Positions 41,163 through 48,814 of a stretch of DNA of 58,702 bases are shown here, piece after piece. The notes beneath the pieces are model-generated. The model saw only the letters and a list, made by a program, of their open reading frames with translations, did no database searches and was not told the origin of the DNA. A program made the position numbers and the translations under genes. The stretch's first letter is position 1, and every line of letters begins with the position of its first letter. Source of the DNA: an uncultured Clostridia bacterium (GTDB taxonomy: Bacteria; Bacillota; Clostridia; Oscillospirales; Ruminococcaceae). The DNA is taken from positions 1 through 58,702 of the forward strand of contig CAMUJF010000018.1 in NCBI GenBank assembly GCA_947089135.1. Direction: 5' to 3'.

Positions 41163-43142
41163 GTGAAATCAATAGGCAAAAAAATTTTTTATACGATTGT
41201 TATTATGACTATTATTTCATTGTTGTTTTTGGGTACGTTTGCCAGCACGCTAAGCTACACGTCAGCAATGGGAATAGCGAAAATGAATCTGAGCGAGACC
41301 GCAGGACTGTCAGCCCAACGAGTTTCTTGGGAGATTCAGGCGTATGCAAATATCGCAAGCGAACTGGGCATGATTGAAAAAATGTCCGATGAAAATGTGC
41401 CGGTTGAGGACAAACTTGAAGTATTGAATAATCATACCGAAAAATATGGTCTTCAGAGGTGCAACCTTGTGGATATTAACGGTGACGGTGTGGACGGCAA
41501 CAACTATTCCGACAGAGCCTATTATCAGAATGCAATAAAAGGTCTGCCGTATGTGTCCTCTCCGCTTATTTCAAAGGTTACAGGCAAGATAACAGTCATC
41601 GTTGCAGCGCCCCTTTGGAAAGACGGCATTGCAGGCGGAGAATCTGTCGGCTGCGTTTACATCGTTCCCGATGAGGAGTTTCTCAACGATATTGTCCGTG
41701 ATATAAAAGTAAGCGAAAACAGCGCTGCGTATATTATCGACAAAACCGGCAGTACGATTGCTAATGTTGACAGCAATGTAGTGCTTAACGGAGAAAATAT
41801 CAGTGAAACTGCAAAAGACCCCGCAGAGGCGGAAAGGGGCTACGGAGATATAGCTGCGATACATAAATCCATGCTCAGCGGAAATTCAGGTTTTGATTCA
41901 TATACCCTTGACGGAGAGAAAAAATTTATAGGCTATAGTCCTATAGAAGGGACGGACGGATGGTCTCTTGCTATATATGCTCCTGTCAATGATTTCCTTG
42001 AAAGTACAGTTAGAGGAATTTATTTTACTGTTATCGTAATTGTGATATCTGTCGTTATTGCAGCGCTCATTTCTGCAAAGCTCGGAACCGGAGTTGGAAA
42101 ATCTGTCCGTCTCTGCACCGAAAGGATTGAAGAACTTGCAAGCGGTGATCTGCAAAGTGGAATACCCGAAATACACAGGCAAGACGAAGCAGGCAGGCTT
42201 GCTATGGCTACCCAGACTGTGGTTGAAAGTCTTAACAATATGATTGGCGATATCGGGCGCGTCCTTGAAGCTATGGCGGACGGCGATCTTGGAGTAAATA
42301 CGGATGCGGGAGCGGAATATTATGTCGGAGATTTTGAAAAGCTGCTCGGCTATATAAAAAATATCAACAGCAAGCTTGGTGATACTATCGCTCAGATAAA
42401 CACTTCCGCGGATCAGGTAACATCTGGAGCGGATCAGGTGTCCTCAGGCGCGCAGGCACTTTCTCAGGGCGCTGCCGAGCAGGCTTCGGAGATAGAGCAG
42501 CTTGCTTCGAGAATAGCTGTTATTACAACCGAAGTCGAGGAAAATTACGGAAGCTGCGAAAGCGCCAACAAGCTTGCCAAGGAAACTATCGGATATATGA
42601 ATACCGCTATCAGTGAAATGTCCCGTCTGAACGAGGCTATGACAAGCATAAACGAAACCTCGGAGCACATCGGAAATATCATCAAAACTATTGAGGATAT
42701 TGCCTTCCAGACGAATATCCTTGCACTCAACGCGGCTGTTGAGGCTTCAAGAGCAGGCGAGGCGGGAAAAGGCTTTGCTGTGGTTGCCGACGAGGTAAGA
42801 AACCTGGCTTCAAAGTCTGCCGAAGCGGCAAAAACCACTACAACACTCATTCAAAAGTCTCTGGAAGCGGTTCACAACGGTTCGCGCATAGCCGGCAGCA
42901 CATCGGAGGCTTTGGCGGGTGTTGAGAAACGCGCTCTCGGTGTTGAGGGAGTTGTCAAGGAGATTGCGTCGGCAAGCGAAAAGCAAGCCGGTATGATAGA
43001 ACAGATAAAAACAGGTATCGAACAGATATCCAGCGTGGTTCAGACCAACTCGGCAACAGCGGAGCAGTCGGCTGCGGCTTCCGAGGAGCTTTCGGGTCAG
43101 GCATCGATACTGAGAGAGCTTATCAGCGTGTTCAGAGTATAG
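41163..43142 (+). CDS. methyl-accepting chemotaxis protein with Cache sensor
   Basis: 659 residues, GTG start after GGGGGAA. An N-terminal membrane helix, an extracellular dCache-type sensor (about 35-275, with DRAYYQNAIKG and SVGCVYIVPDEEF), a second helix, HAMP, and a cytoplasmic signalling helix bundle with the conserved hairpin tip IEDIAFQTNILALNAAVEAS and GKGFAVVADEVRNLA. It signals to CheA/CheW, not encoded in the window. No flagellar genes nearby. A terminator follows at 43161. Confidence 0.95.
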   Translation: MKSIGKKIFYTIVIMTIISLLFLGTFASTLSYTSAMGIAKMNLSETAGLSAQRVSWEIQAYANIASELGMIEKMSDENVPVEDKLEVLNNHTEKYGLQRCNLVDINGDGVDGNNYSDRAYYQNAIKGLPYVSSPLISKVTGKITVIVAAPLWKDGIAGGESVGCVYIVPDEEFLNDIVRDIKVSENSAAYIIDKTGSTIANVDSNVVLNGENISETAKDPAEAERGYGDIAAIHKSMLSGNSGFDSYTLDGEKKFIGYSPIEGTDGWSLAIYAPVNDFLESTVRGIYFTVIVIVISVVIAALISAKLGTGVGKSVRLCTERIEELASGDLQSGIPEIHRQDEAGRLAMATQTVVESLNNMIGDIGRVLEAMADGDLGVNTDAGAEYYVGDFEKLLGYIKNINSKLGDTIAQINTSADQVTSGADQVSSGAQALSQGAAEQASEIEQLASRIAVITTEVEENYGSCESANKLAKETIGYMNTAISEMSRLNEAMTSINETSEHIGNIIKTIEDIAFQTNILALNAAVEASRAGEAGKGFAVVADEVRNLASKSAEAAKTTTTLIQKSLEAVHNGSRIAGSTSEALAGVEKRALGVEGVVKEIASASEKQAGMIEQIKTGIEQISSVVQTNSATAEQSAAASEELSGQASILRELISVFRV

Positions 43143-43160
43143 GGATCATAATATTGTTGC

Positions 43161-43189
43161 GCGGGGAGACTATGTGAGCGTCTTCCCGC
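43161..43189 (+). terminator. terminator of the chemoreceptor gene
   Basis: GCGGGGAGAC pairs with GTCTTCCCGC; the T tract is weak (TTATATTT). Confidence 0.55.
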
Positions 43190-43228
43190 TTATATTTACG
43201 AAATTTATAAAAAAATTTGTTTTTCCTA

Positions 43229-43257
43229 TTGACAAAACAGTTTTTTTGTGGTAAACT
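43229..43257 (+). promoter_or_regulatory. promoter of the tRNA-Ser pair
   Basis: TTGACA (43229-43234), 17-base spacer, TAAACT (43252-43257). Confidence 0.65.
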
Positions 43258-43312
43258 GTATTAGTCACAGGTTGCTGTGGTTGTTTCCAGACGAACTGTT
43301 TGCGGTTCATCC

Positions 43313-43401
<89 letters not shown>

Positions 43402-43431
43402 ATTAATCATATAGTTTATTTGTTATCATGT

Positions 43432-43521
43432 GCAGAAGTACTCAAGTGGTGACGAGGCGCCCCTGCTAAGGGCGTAGGTCGGGTAACCGGCGCGAGGGTT
43501 CAAATCCCTCCTTCTGCGCCA
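43432..43521 (+). tRNA. tRNA-Ser (anticodon GCT)
   Basis: Acceptor GCAGAAG pairs with CTTCTGC, G discriminator, encoded CCA. Anticodon stem CGCCC/GGGCG encloses CTGCTAA, giving GCT for AGC/AGT codons. Long variable arm present. The prophage starts shortly after this gene, which remains intact. Confidence 0.93.
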
Positions 43522-43522
43522 T

Positions 43523-43578
43523 AACTGGACACCAGTTTTGATACAATGAGTATCGAAGCGGGTGTCCAGTTTCTTTTT
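43523..43578 (+). terminator. terminator of the tRNA-Ser pair
   Basis: AACTGGACACC (43523-43533) is an exact complement of GGTGTCCAGTT (43561-43571) and is followed by TCTTTTT. It probably marks the last host sequence before the prophage. Confidence 0.75.
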
Positions 43579-43627
43579 GCAAAACCCCCTATTTACAAGG
43601 GCTTTCCTATACTTTTTAACGATAACA

Positions 43628-43675
43628 GGCTCTACGGTGGTTCTGAAATGGTCACCGTGGAGCCTTTTCTGTTTT
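43628..43675 (+). terminator. hairpin at the prophage junction
   Basis: GGCTCTACGGTG pairs with CACCGTGGAGCC, followed by TTTTCTGTTTT. It may block transcription from the host side into the prophage end. Confidence 0.65.
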
Positions 43676-43706
43676 ACCCCTCTATACCATTTAACGAAAG
43701 GTCTGT

Positions 43707-43738
43707 GGGGTGTGCATTTTGAGCCAAGGGGTGTGCAT
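43707..43738 (+). repeat. direct repeat at the prophage end
   Basis: GGGGTGTGCAT occurs at 43707-43717 and 43728-43738, 21 bases apart. It lies just beyond the recombinase stop, where att flanks or recombinase binding sites are expected. Role unproven. Confidence 0.5.
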
Positions 43739-43760
43739 CTTTTAATTATTCCTCGGCAAA

Positions 43761-43788
43761 GAAAAAAAGCCGGAGCAGTTACGCTCCG
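43761..43788 (-). terminator. terminator of the recombinase operon
   Basis: Minus strand GGAGC-GTAACT-GCTCC then GGCTTTTTTTC; the stem includes the last codons and stop of the recombinase. Confidence 0.75.
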
Positions 43789-45359
43789 ACCTTGATTTCC
43801 GTGCCGTTCTGGAAAACAAATGTGATTTGTCCATCCTTATGCACAATGGCCTTTTCAATCATCACCGTCCAGATGGTGTCGTTCCAGTCATGCATCACTT
43901 CCGGCTGTTTCTTGAGGGTGCGGATATAAAGTGCCATCTTTTTGTCCTGTTGGCTTCGGGCGGTGCGTAGGCTTTGCAACCGCTCCAGTTCCGCAGCCGC
44001 CTTCTCGTACCGTTCGGTGAGCGCTTCGTACTTTTTGAGGTAGGCTTCCTGGGACTGTGCCGTGGATGCGTTTTCCTTGACTGCCGCTTTGACCAGTTCG
44101 GCAACCACCTGGGTCTCTTCAAGCTGCCGTTCAATATCGGCATCCAGTGTTCCGAAATCCATCAACCGCGCACGCCACGCTTCACACTGCTTTATGATCT
44201 GCACCCGATCCTGCATCATCAGATTGTAGGCTTTTATGAAAAGCCGCTGTATGGTTTCGGTGTCCACTACGGGAGTGTGGCAGCGTTCCTCGTTTGCAAA
44301 TTTGCCGTTACACTGCCAAATGGTGCGGCGGTACTGGTCAGTGGAGTGCCATACCTTGGGGCCGAAGAAGGCACCGCAATCCTCGCAGACCAGTTTGGCA
44401 GAAAGAACACTTTTGCCGCTGTAGGCTTTGCCCAAGGTCTTCCGTCTGGCAAACTCCGCCTGCACCTGCTCCCATTCGTCCGGCTCAATGATGGCGGGAT
44501 GACTGCCCGTCACATAATACTGTGGGACTTCACCCTCGTTGGGCTTCATTTTCTTTTCCAGAAAATCTACCGTGAATTTCTTCTGGAGCAGTGCATCACC
44601 CTTGTATTTCTCATTCTGAAGGATACTGGTGATCGTGGTCTTGCTCCATGTCTGCTTGCCACCCGGTGATGGGATGCCCAATTCCTCCAGGTATTTGCAA
44701 ATTCCTGCCTGGGTCTTGCCCTCAAGGAAAAGCCCGTAAATCAGCTTTACGACCCTTGCTTCGCTTTCGACAACCGCAGGCCGTCCGTCCTCGCCCTTTT
44801 CATAGCCGAGGAAGCGTTTGTACGGCAGATGCACTTTGCCATCGGAGAAGCTCTTGCGCTGTCCCCAGGTGATGTTTTCGGAAATGCTGCGGCTTTCTTC
44901 CTGCGCCAGTGAGGACATGATGGTGATGAGCAATTCGCCCTTGCCGTCAAAGGTGTAGATGCCCTCTTTTTCAAAGTAGCACTCCACGCCGTTCTCTTTC
45001 AGCTTTCGGATGGTGACCAGGCTGTCAACCGTATTTCTCGCAAATCGGCTGACCGACTTGGTAACGATGAGGTCGATTTTGCCGTCCAGGGCATCGGTGA
45101 TCATCTCTTTGAAACCCTCACGGTGCTTGGTATTAGTGCCGGAAATGCCCTCGTCCGTATAGACTTTTACGAACTCCCATTCCGGCTTGGACTGTATGAA
45201 TTTGGTGTAATAATCTACCTGCGCCTCATAACTGGTGAACTGCTCATCGCTGTCGGTGGAAACACGGGCGTATCCGGCGACACGTCTTTTCCGTGCAGCC
45301 ACCGAAGGCAGGTGCGTCAGTGGGTTTATGGTTGCGGGTATCATTGTAACTTTAGGCAT
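43779..45359 (-). CDS. large serine recombinase 1 (site-specific integrase)
   Basis: 526 residues. The N-terminal resolvase domain has the active serine in ARVSTDSDEQ and conserved SRFARN and QEESRS. A recombinase DNA-binding domain, a zinc ribbon (CEDCGAFF...C...C) and a coiled-coil C-terminus (about 380-480) follow. Full-length large serine integrase architecture. It overlaps the second recombinase gene by eight bases (ribosome binding site AAAGGAGG), so both are translated together. Being terminal it is the likely integrase/excisionase, possibly as a pair. Confidence 0.94.
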   Translation of the reverse strand: MPKVTMIPATINPLTHLPSVAARKRRVAGYARVSTDSDEQFTSYEAQVDYYTKFIQSKPEWEFVKVYTDEGISGTNTKHREGFKEMITDALDGKIDLIVTKSVSRFARNTVDSLVTIRKLKENGVECYFEKEGIYTFDGKGELLITIMSSLAQEESRSISENITWGQRKSFSDGKVHLPYKRFLGYEKGEDGRPAVVESEARVVKLIYGLFLEGKTQAGICKYLEELGIPSPGGKQTWSKTTITSILQNEKYKGDALLQKKFTVDFLEKKMKPNEGEVPQYYVTGSHPAIIEPDEWEQVQAEFARRKTLGKAYSGKSVLSAKLVCEDCGAFFGPKVWHSTDQYRRTIWQCNGKFANEERCHTPVVDTETIQRLFIKAYNLMMQDRVQIIKQCEAWRARLMDFGTLDADIERQLEETQVVAELVKAAVKENASTAQSQEAYLKKYEALTERYEKAAAELERLQSLRTARSQQDKKMALYIRTLKKQPEVMHDWNDTIWTVMIEKAIVHKDGQITFVFQNGTEIKVGA

Positions 45360-46653
45360 TCTGGTTCCTCCTTTCCAGGGCTTTCTGACGGGCGGTTGCT
45401 TTCATCTCGTCCGTCCAACTTTGGCTGCGTGAGCGGTCTTGCCACTTCCGTGTGACTTCCGAGCCGTCATAGAAGCGGAAAATCAATACATTTTCATTGC
45501 AGACCAGGATGATCTTTATCAGCCTGCGGAGTAATTCCTCTGGAAAATCCACCTGCCCAAGCACTTCTGCGGTCACTGCCTGCAGGGTTTCTTCGGGGAT
45601 CTGCTTGGAAGCACAGGCGGCTTTGCCCATTGAATTGAAGGTGCCGCAGACCCAGACGGGTCCCGTTTTCGTGACCTTGCGCCGATAGTTTTTTCCGCAG
45701 CCGTCACAGACCAGAAGGCTTGTGAACGGGTATGTTTTCTTGGGTGTTGGCTTCTTGATGAACCGAGCCGCCCGTCGTGCTTTTTCTGCCTGCACCGCCT
45801 GGAAGGTCCCCATGTCGATAATGGCATCGTGGGCATCCTCTGCGTGGTACTTCGGAAGTTCGCCGTTGTTGATGACGGTCTTTTTGGTAATGTGGTTCTC
45901 ACGGAAGGTTTTCTGTAAAATCAGATTTCCCGTATAGGTGTAATTACTGAGTATCTTGGAAATCACTGATTGACCCCATTGCTTTCCGAAGCGTGACGGG
46001 ATGCCGTCCTCATTCAGCCGTTTGGCAATGGTAAGGTAGCCATCGCCGGAAAGGTACTCGTCATAAATGCGGCGGACAAGGTCTGCTTCCTCTGGGATGA
46101 TCTCGTACCGACCGTTCTTCAGCCGGTATCCGAGCATGGCCCCGTTCCAGGGCATCCCTTCCTCGAAGTTTCGCTTGATGCGCCATTTCTGATTCTCACT
46201 GGCGGAGCGGCTTTCTTCCTGTGCGTAGGACGCCAGAATGGTCATCATCAGTTCGCCGTCACCGCTCATGGTGTGGATGTTCTGCTCCTCAAAGAAAATG
46301 TCCACCTCCCAGGCTTTGAAGTCACGGACGGTCTGTAGCAGTGTGACCGTGTTTCGTGCAAAGCGGGAGATGGATTTTGTAATCACCATATCGATTTTTC
46401 CGGCACGGCAGTCAGCGATCAGTCTCTGAAAATCTGCTCTGGATTCCTTGGTGCCGGTCTTGGCTTCATCAGCGTACACGCCAACATAGAGCCAGTCATC
46501 GTGATTCTGGATGAGGTCGCTGTAGTAGCTGACCTGTGCGGACAGCGAGTGGAGCATGGCATCCTTGCCGCTCGATACACGGGCGTAGGCTGCAACTCGC
46601 TTTTTCTTTTCCAGTTTCGGTGGTTTTGGTACAATGGTTATTGCTCTTGGCAT
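45352..46653 (-). CDS. large serine recombinase 2
   Basis: 433 residues, a paralogue of the downstream recombinase with the same order: catalytic serine in ARVSSGKD, SRFARN, QEESRS, recombinase domain, and zinc ribbon (CDGCGKNY...C...C). It lacks the long coiled coil of recombinase 1 and ends in a basic tail. Tandem serine recombinases with joint action are known in some clostridial elements; whether both are needed here is unknown. Ribosome binding site GAGGAGGTG. Confidence 0.93.
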   Translation of the reverse strand: MPRAITIVPKPPKLEKKKRVAAYARVSSGKDAMLHSLSAQVSYYSDLIQNHDDWLYVGVYADEAKTGTKESRADFQRLIADCRAGKIDMVITKSISRFARNTVTLLQTVRDFKAWEVDIFFEEQNIHTMSGDGELMMTILASYAQEESRSASENQKWRIKRNFEEGMPWNGAMLGYRLKNGRYEIIPEEADLVRRIYDEYLSGDGYLTIAKRLNEDGIPSRFGKQWGQSVISKILSNYTYTGNLILQKTFRENHITKKTVINNGELPKYHAEDAHDAIIDMGTFQAVQAEKARRAARFIKKPTPKKTYPFTSLLVCDGCGKNYRRKVTKTGPVWVCGTFNSMGKAACASKQIPEETLQAVTAEVLGQVDFPEELLRRLIKIILVCNENVLIFRFYDGSEVTRKWQDRSRSQSWTDEMKATARQKALERRNQNA

Positions 46654-46874
46654 TTTGTCACCTCCTCGTAGTGTGACATATTACCTCTGAAACCACTATA
46701 TATCAAGTCAATCCCGCGATATAAACTACACGAAGATATTCCAAATTCCTCGCGCTGCATTGTATCAATTATGGCGTAATCTTCCGGGGTTATAATCCCC
46801 AACGACAGCATCCGTTTTGCTTGGAGCATGGATGCCAGGTAGTCTTCAAGTCTGGCACGATAAGCATCAGTCAC
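46638..46874 (-). CDS. SHOCT-like small phage protein
   Basis: About 78 residues from the GTG at 46874, which follows GAGAGGAG and overlaps the end of the HTH/zinc gene. The core (YLASMLQAKRMLSLGIITPEDYAIIDTMQREEFG) resembles the SHOCT short helical motif. A longer frame reaches an ATG at 46991 but would overlap the upstream gene by 125 bases. It also overlaps the recombinase 2 start, so three genes are coupled. Confidence 0.65.
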   Translation of the reverse strand: MTDAYRARLEDYLASMLQAKRMLSLGIITPEDYAIIDTMQREEFGISSCSLYRGIDLIYSGFRGNMSHYEEVTKCQEQ

Positions 46875-47268
46875 AGCAGCCACACTCCTCTCCGAAGCGG
46901 TCCGCAATGTAGCAGCCGTGGCTACAATATTTACGCTCTTTATTACCATACGCAGTGAATGGCTTACCACAGTGAGCGCAGGTGTAAGCATAAACCGCTT
47001 TCCGATCCACGCAGTCTGGGTGGCTGTTCCACCAGGCAGTCCGGCAAGTGTCCGAGCAGAACTTTCTGGGCTTCTGCTTGGGAACGATTTTTATCAACTT
47101 TCCGCACTGTTTGCAGGCAACCGTATTCTTCGCTGTATCGCCCAGACCGTTTCGGCGGCAGAATGAGCGTACTGTATTATCTGAAATACCGAGCATTTCA
47201 CCGATTTTTACATAGCTGATGCCTTGTAAACGCAAGGTTTTTATTCGTTCTTTCTGCAAATCCGTCAT
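46867..47268 (-). CDS. HTH and zinc-finger phage regulator
   Basis: 133 residues from the ATG at 47268, preceded by GGAGGAA; a frame reaching 47418 is longer but its start lies in the endolysin terminator region. An N-terminal sigma-70 region 4-like helix-turn-helix (VKIGEMLGISDNTVRSFCRR) is followed by two Cys4-like zinc fingers (CKQCGK...CSDTCR; CAHCGK...CSHGC). It is often seen next to serine recombinases in Firmicutes phages. Probably regulates the recombinase operon or assists recombination. Confidence 0.8.
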   Translation of the reverse strand: MTDLQKERIKTLRLQGISYVKIGEMLGISDNTVRSFCRRNGLGDTAKNTVACKQCGKLIKIVPKQKPRKFCSDTCRTAWWNSHPDCVDRKAVYAYTCAHCGKPFTAYGNKERKYCSHGCYIADRFGEECGCCD

Positions 47269-47393
47269 AGTGGGTTCCTCCAATCCGAGGGGCTTCCTCA
47301 CTACCCACTGGAGGTGAAAACGGCATTTGAACAGAAAAACAGCAAAAAAATAAGCCCACCGAAGAGAAATTATCTCCTCGATGGGCTTCGTGG

Positions 47394-48341
47394 TTAGTTG
47401 GGGATCTTCAGCTTCCAACCGCTGTAGATGACATTGGACTTCAGACCGTTGAGGGTCTTGATTTCAGGGTATCTGCTGCCTTTGCCAAGATACAGGGCGG
47501 CAATGTCCCATAGGGTATCTCCCTTAACTACCGTATGGATGCGGTAGTCAGCAGTGCCGGAGTCGGTTGCATCATCCACAGGATAGATGGCAACACCATC
47601 ATTGGTGAAAACATGAGTGCCGGGGTTCTTATCCGCAGCCGCCTTTGCATTGGCGAGGACGCGGTAAGCACCCACCTGGGACTTGCTGTCCTTCCAGGCT
47701 TTACGCACACGGTAATAGCCGGAAGTCAGCTTTTCAGGATAGGTCACCACAGGCTCGGAAGTGTCCTCCTTGGTATCGGCAGCAAGCAGAGCCTTGACCT
47801 CGGCACGGAAGGTATCCATGCTCTTGCCATGCTTTGGGAACCAGTGCATCACATCACCGTGGTTGGATGCGACGCCCTGCTTGTAGCCCTCGGAGTGACA
47901 GATGATATTCTGCTCGGTGAGACCATACTCCTTGCAGAGGTAGGCACAAAGTTCAACGGCCTCACGGTACACCTTCTGGAAATAGGTGTAATCCGTAAGA
48001 CCGTCCTCGCAGATTTCAAAGCCGATATGGGTGTTGTTGGCGCTGCCTCCGGCGTGCCATCCACGGTGATTCCACGGAAGTGTCTGGTATGTGGCAATGG
48101 TGCCGTCTGCCAGTTTGCCGATGAAAGCGTGGACGCAGACTTCTCTGCCGCCGGGGTGATAGGTGTTCCAGTGATTGCCGTACTGGTTTTCACCGAGCAG
48201 ACCGTCATTGGGACCCACATAGCGTTTCAGATTGGGGTTGTTCGCCCCGGTGGAATGAACCATAATGCCCTTGACGGTGATGGTTCTGCCTGCCTTATAG
48301 CAAGCGTTTTCTGTAAGAATCAGCTTATGCAGATTCATCAT
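47394..48341 (-). CDS. phage endolysin: N-acetylmuramoyl-L-alanine amidase with LysM
   Basis: About 315 residues from the ATG at 48341, after GAGGAGGTG. The N-terminal amidase_2 fold with zinc ligands (HSTGAN, then CHSEGY and HWFPKHG) cleaves the amide bond between MurNAc and the stem peptide. A middle SPOR-like segment (YYRVRKAWKDSKSQVGAYRVL) and a C-terminal LysM (HTVVKGDTLWDIAALYLG) bind the wall. No signal peptide, so it depends on the holin encoded just upstream; the two genes overlap slightly. Confidence 0.95.
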   Translation of the reverse strand: MMNLHKLILTENACYKAGRTITVKGIMVHSTGANNPNLKRYVGPNDGLLGENQYGNHWNTYHPGGREVCVHAFIGKLADGTIATYQTLPWNHRGWHAGGSANNTHIGFEICEDGLTDYTYFQKVYREAVELCAYLCKEYGLTEQNIICHSEGYKQGVASNHGDVMHWFPKHGKSMDTFRAEVKALLAADTKEDTSEPVVTYPEKLTSGYYRVRKAWKDSKSQVGAYRVLANAKAAADKNPGTHVFTNDGVAIYPVDDATDSGTADYRIHTVVKGDTLWDIAALYLGKGSRYPEIKTLNGLKSNVIYSGWKLKIPN

Positions 48342-48744
48342 CGTCACCTCCTCGCTCGTGAAGCTGCTCCAGGACTTCCTTCAGCTTTTCAGGGATAGGC
48401 AGTCCCAGATGGGCAGAGTTCTCCAGAATGCTGACACCCTCATTGGACAGGTAGAAGAAAATGACTGCGGTTCGCAGCACTCCACCCTGGCCGAGGACAT
48501 AGACATCCACAATGTTGCCGATGCCCACAAGAGTGAAAATCAGCACCTTGCGGCAGATGCCTTTGAAGCCGATGGAACTGGAGAGGTTCTTGTCAGTGAT
48601 GGCGCACATGACGCCGGTGATGTAGTCGATCACCGTAAAGGCGATCAGCGCATACAGGAAGCCGTCCACACCGCCCAGGAACCATCCAAGGAAGCCACCG
48701 AAAGCGGTGAATGCGATCTGAATGCCAGACCAGATTTGTTTCAT
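48325..48744 (-). CDS. phage holin (toxin secretion/lysis family)
   Basis: About 139 residues from the ATG at 48744, preceded by GGAGG; an ATG at 48759 is also in frame. Membrane helices lie at the start (IAFTAFGGFLGWFLGGVDGF), the family motif IDYITG follows, and the C-terminus is acidic and charged. Class of the phage_holin_4_1/TIGR01593 type. It forms membrane lesions to release the endolysin. Confidence 0.92.
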   Translation of the reverse strand: MKQIWSGIQIAFTAFGGFLGWFLGGVDGFLYALIAFTVIDYITGVMCAITDKNLSSSIGFKGICRKVLIFTLVGIGNIVDVYVLGQGGVLRTAVIFFYLSNEGVSILENSAHLGLPIPEKLKEVLEQLHERGGDDDESA

Positions 48745-48814
48745 AGCGTTATCCTCCATTTCGTTTTAATTATGCAAAAGGGCCTCTGCCACGACAGCAG
48801 AAGCCCTATGTGCC

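Noticed and set aside
43562..43795. 77-codon frame at the prophage junction
   Set aside because: It spans two hairpins and the direct repeats; no ribosome binding site.
46638..46991. 117-residue reading of the SHOCT-like protein
   Set aside because: It would overlap the HTH/zinc gene by 125 bases; the GTG at 46874 has a ribosome binding site and gives a normal SHOCT length.
46867..47418. Longer 183-residue reading of the HTH/zinc protein
   Set aside because: The extra N-terminus comes from intergenic sequence after the endolysin; the ATG at 47268 has a strong GGAGGAA.
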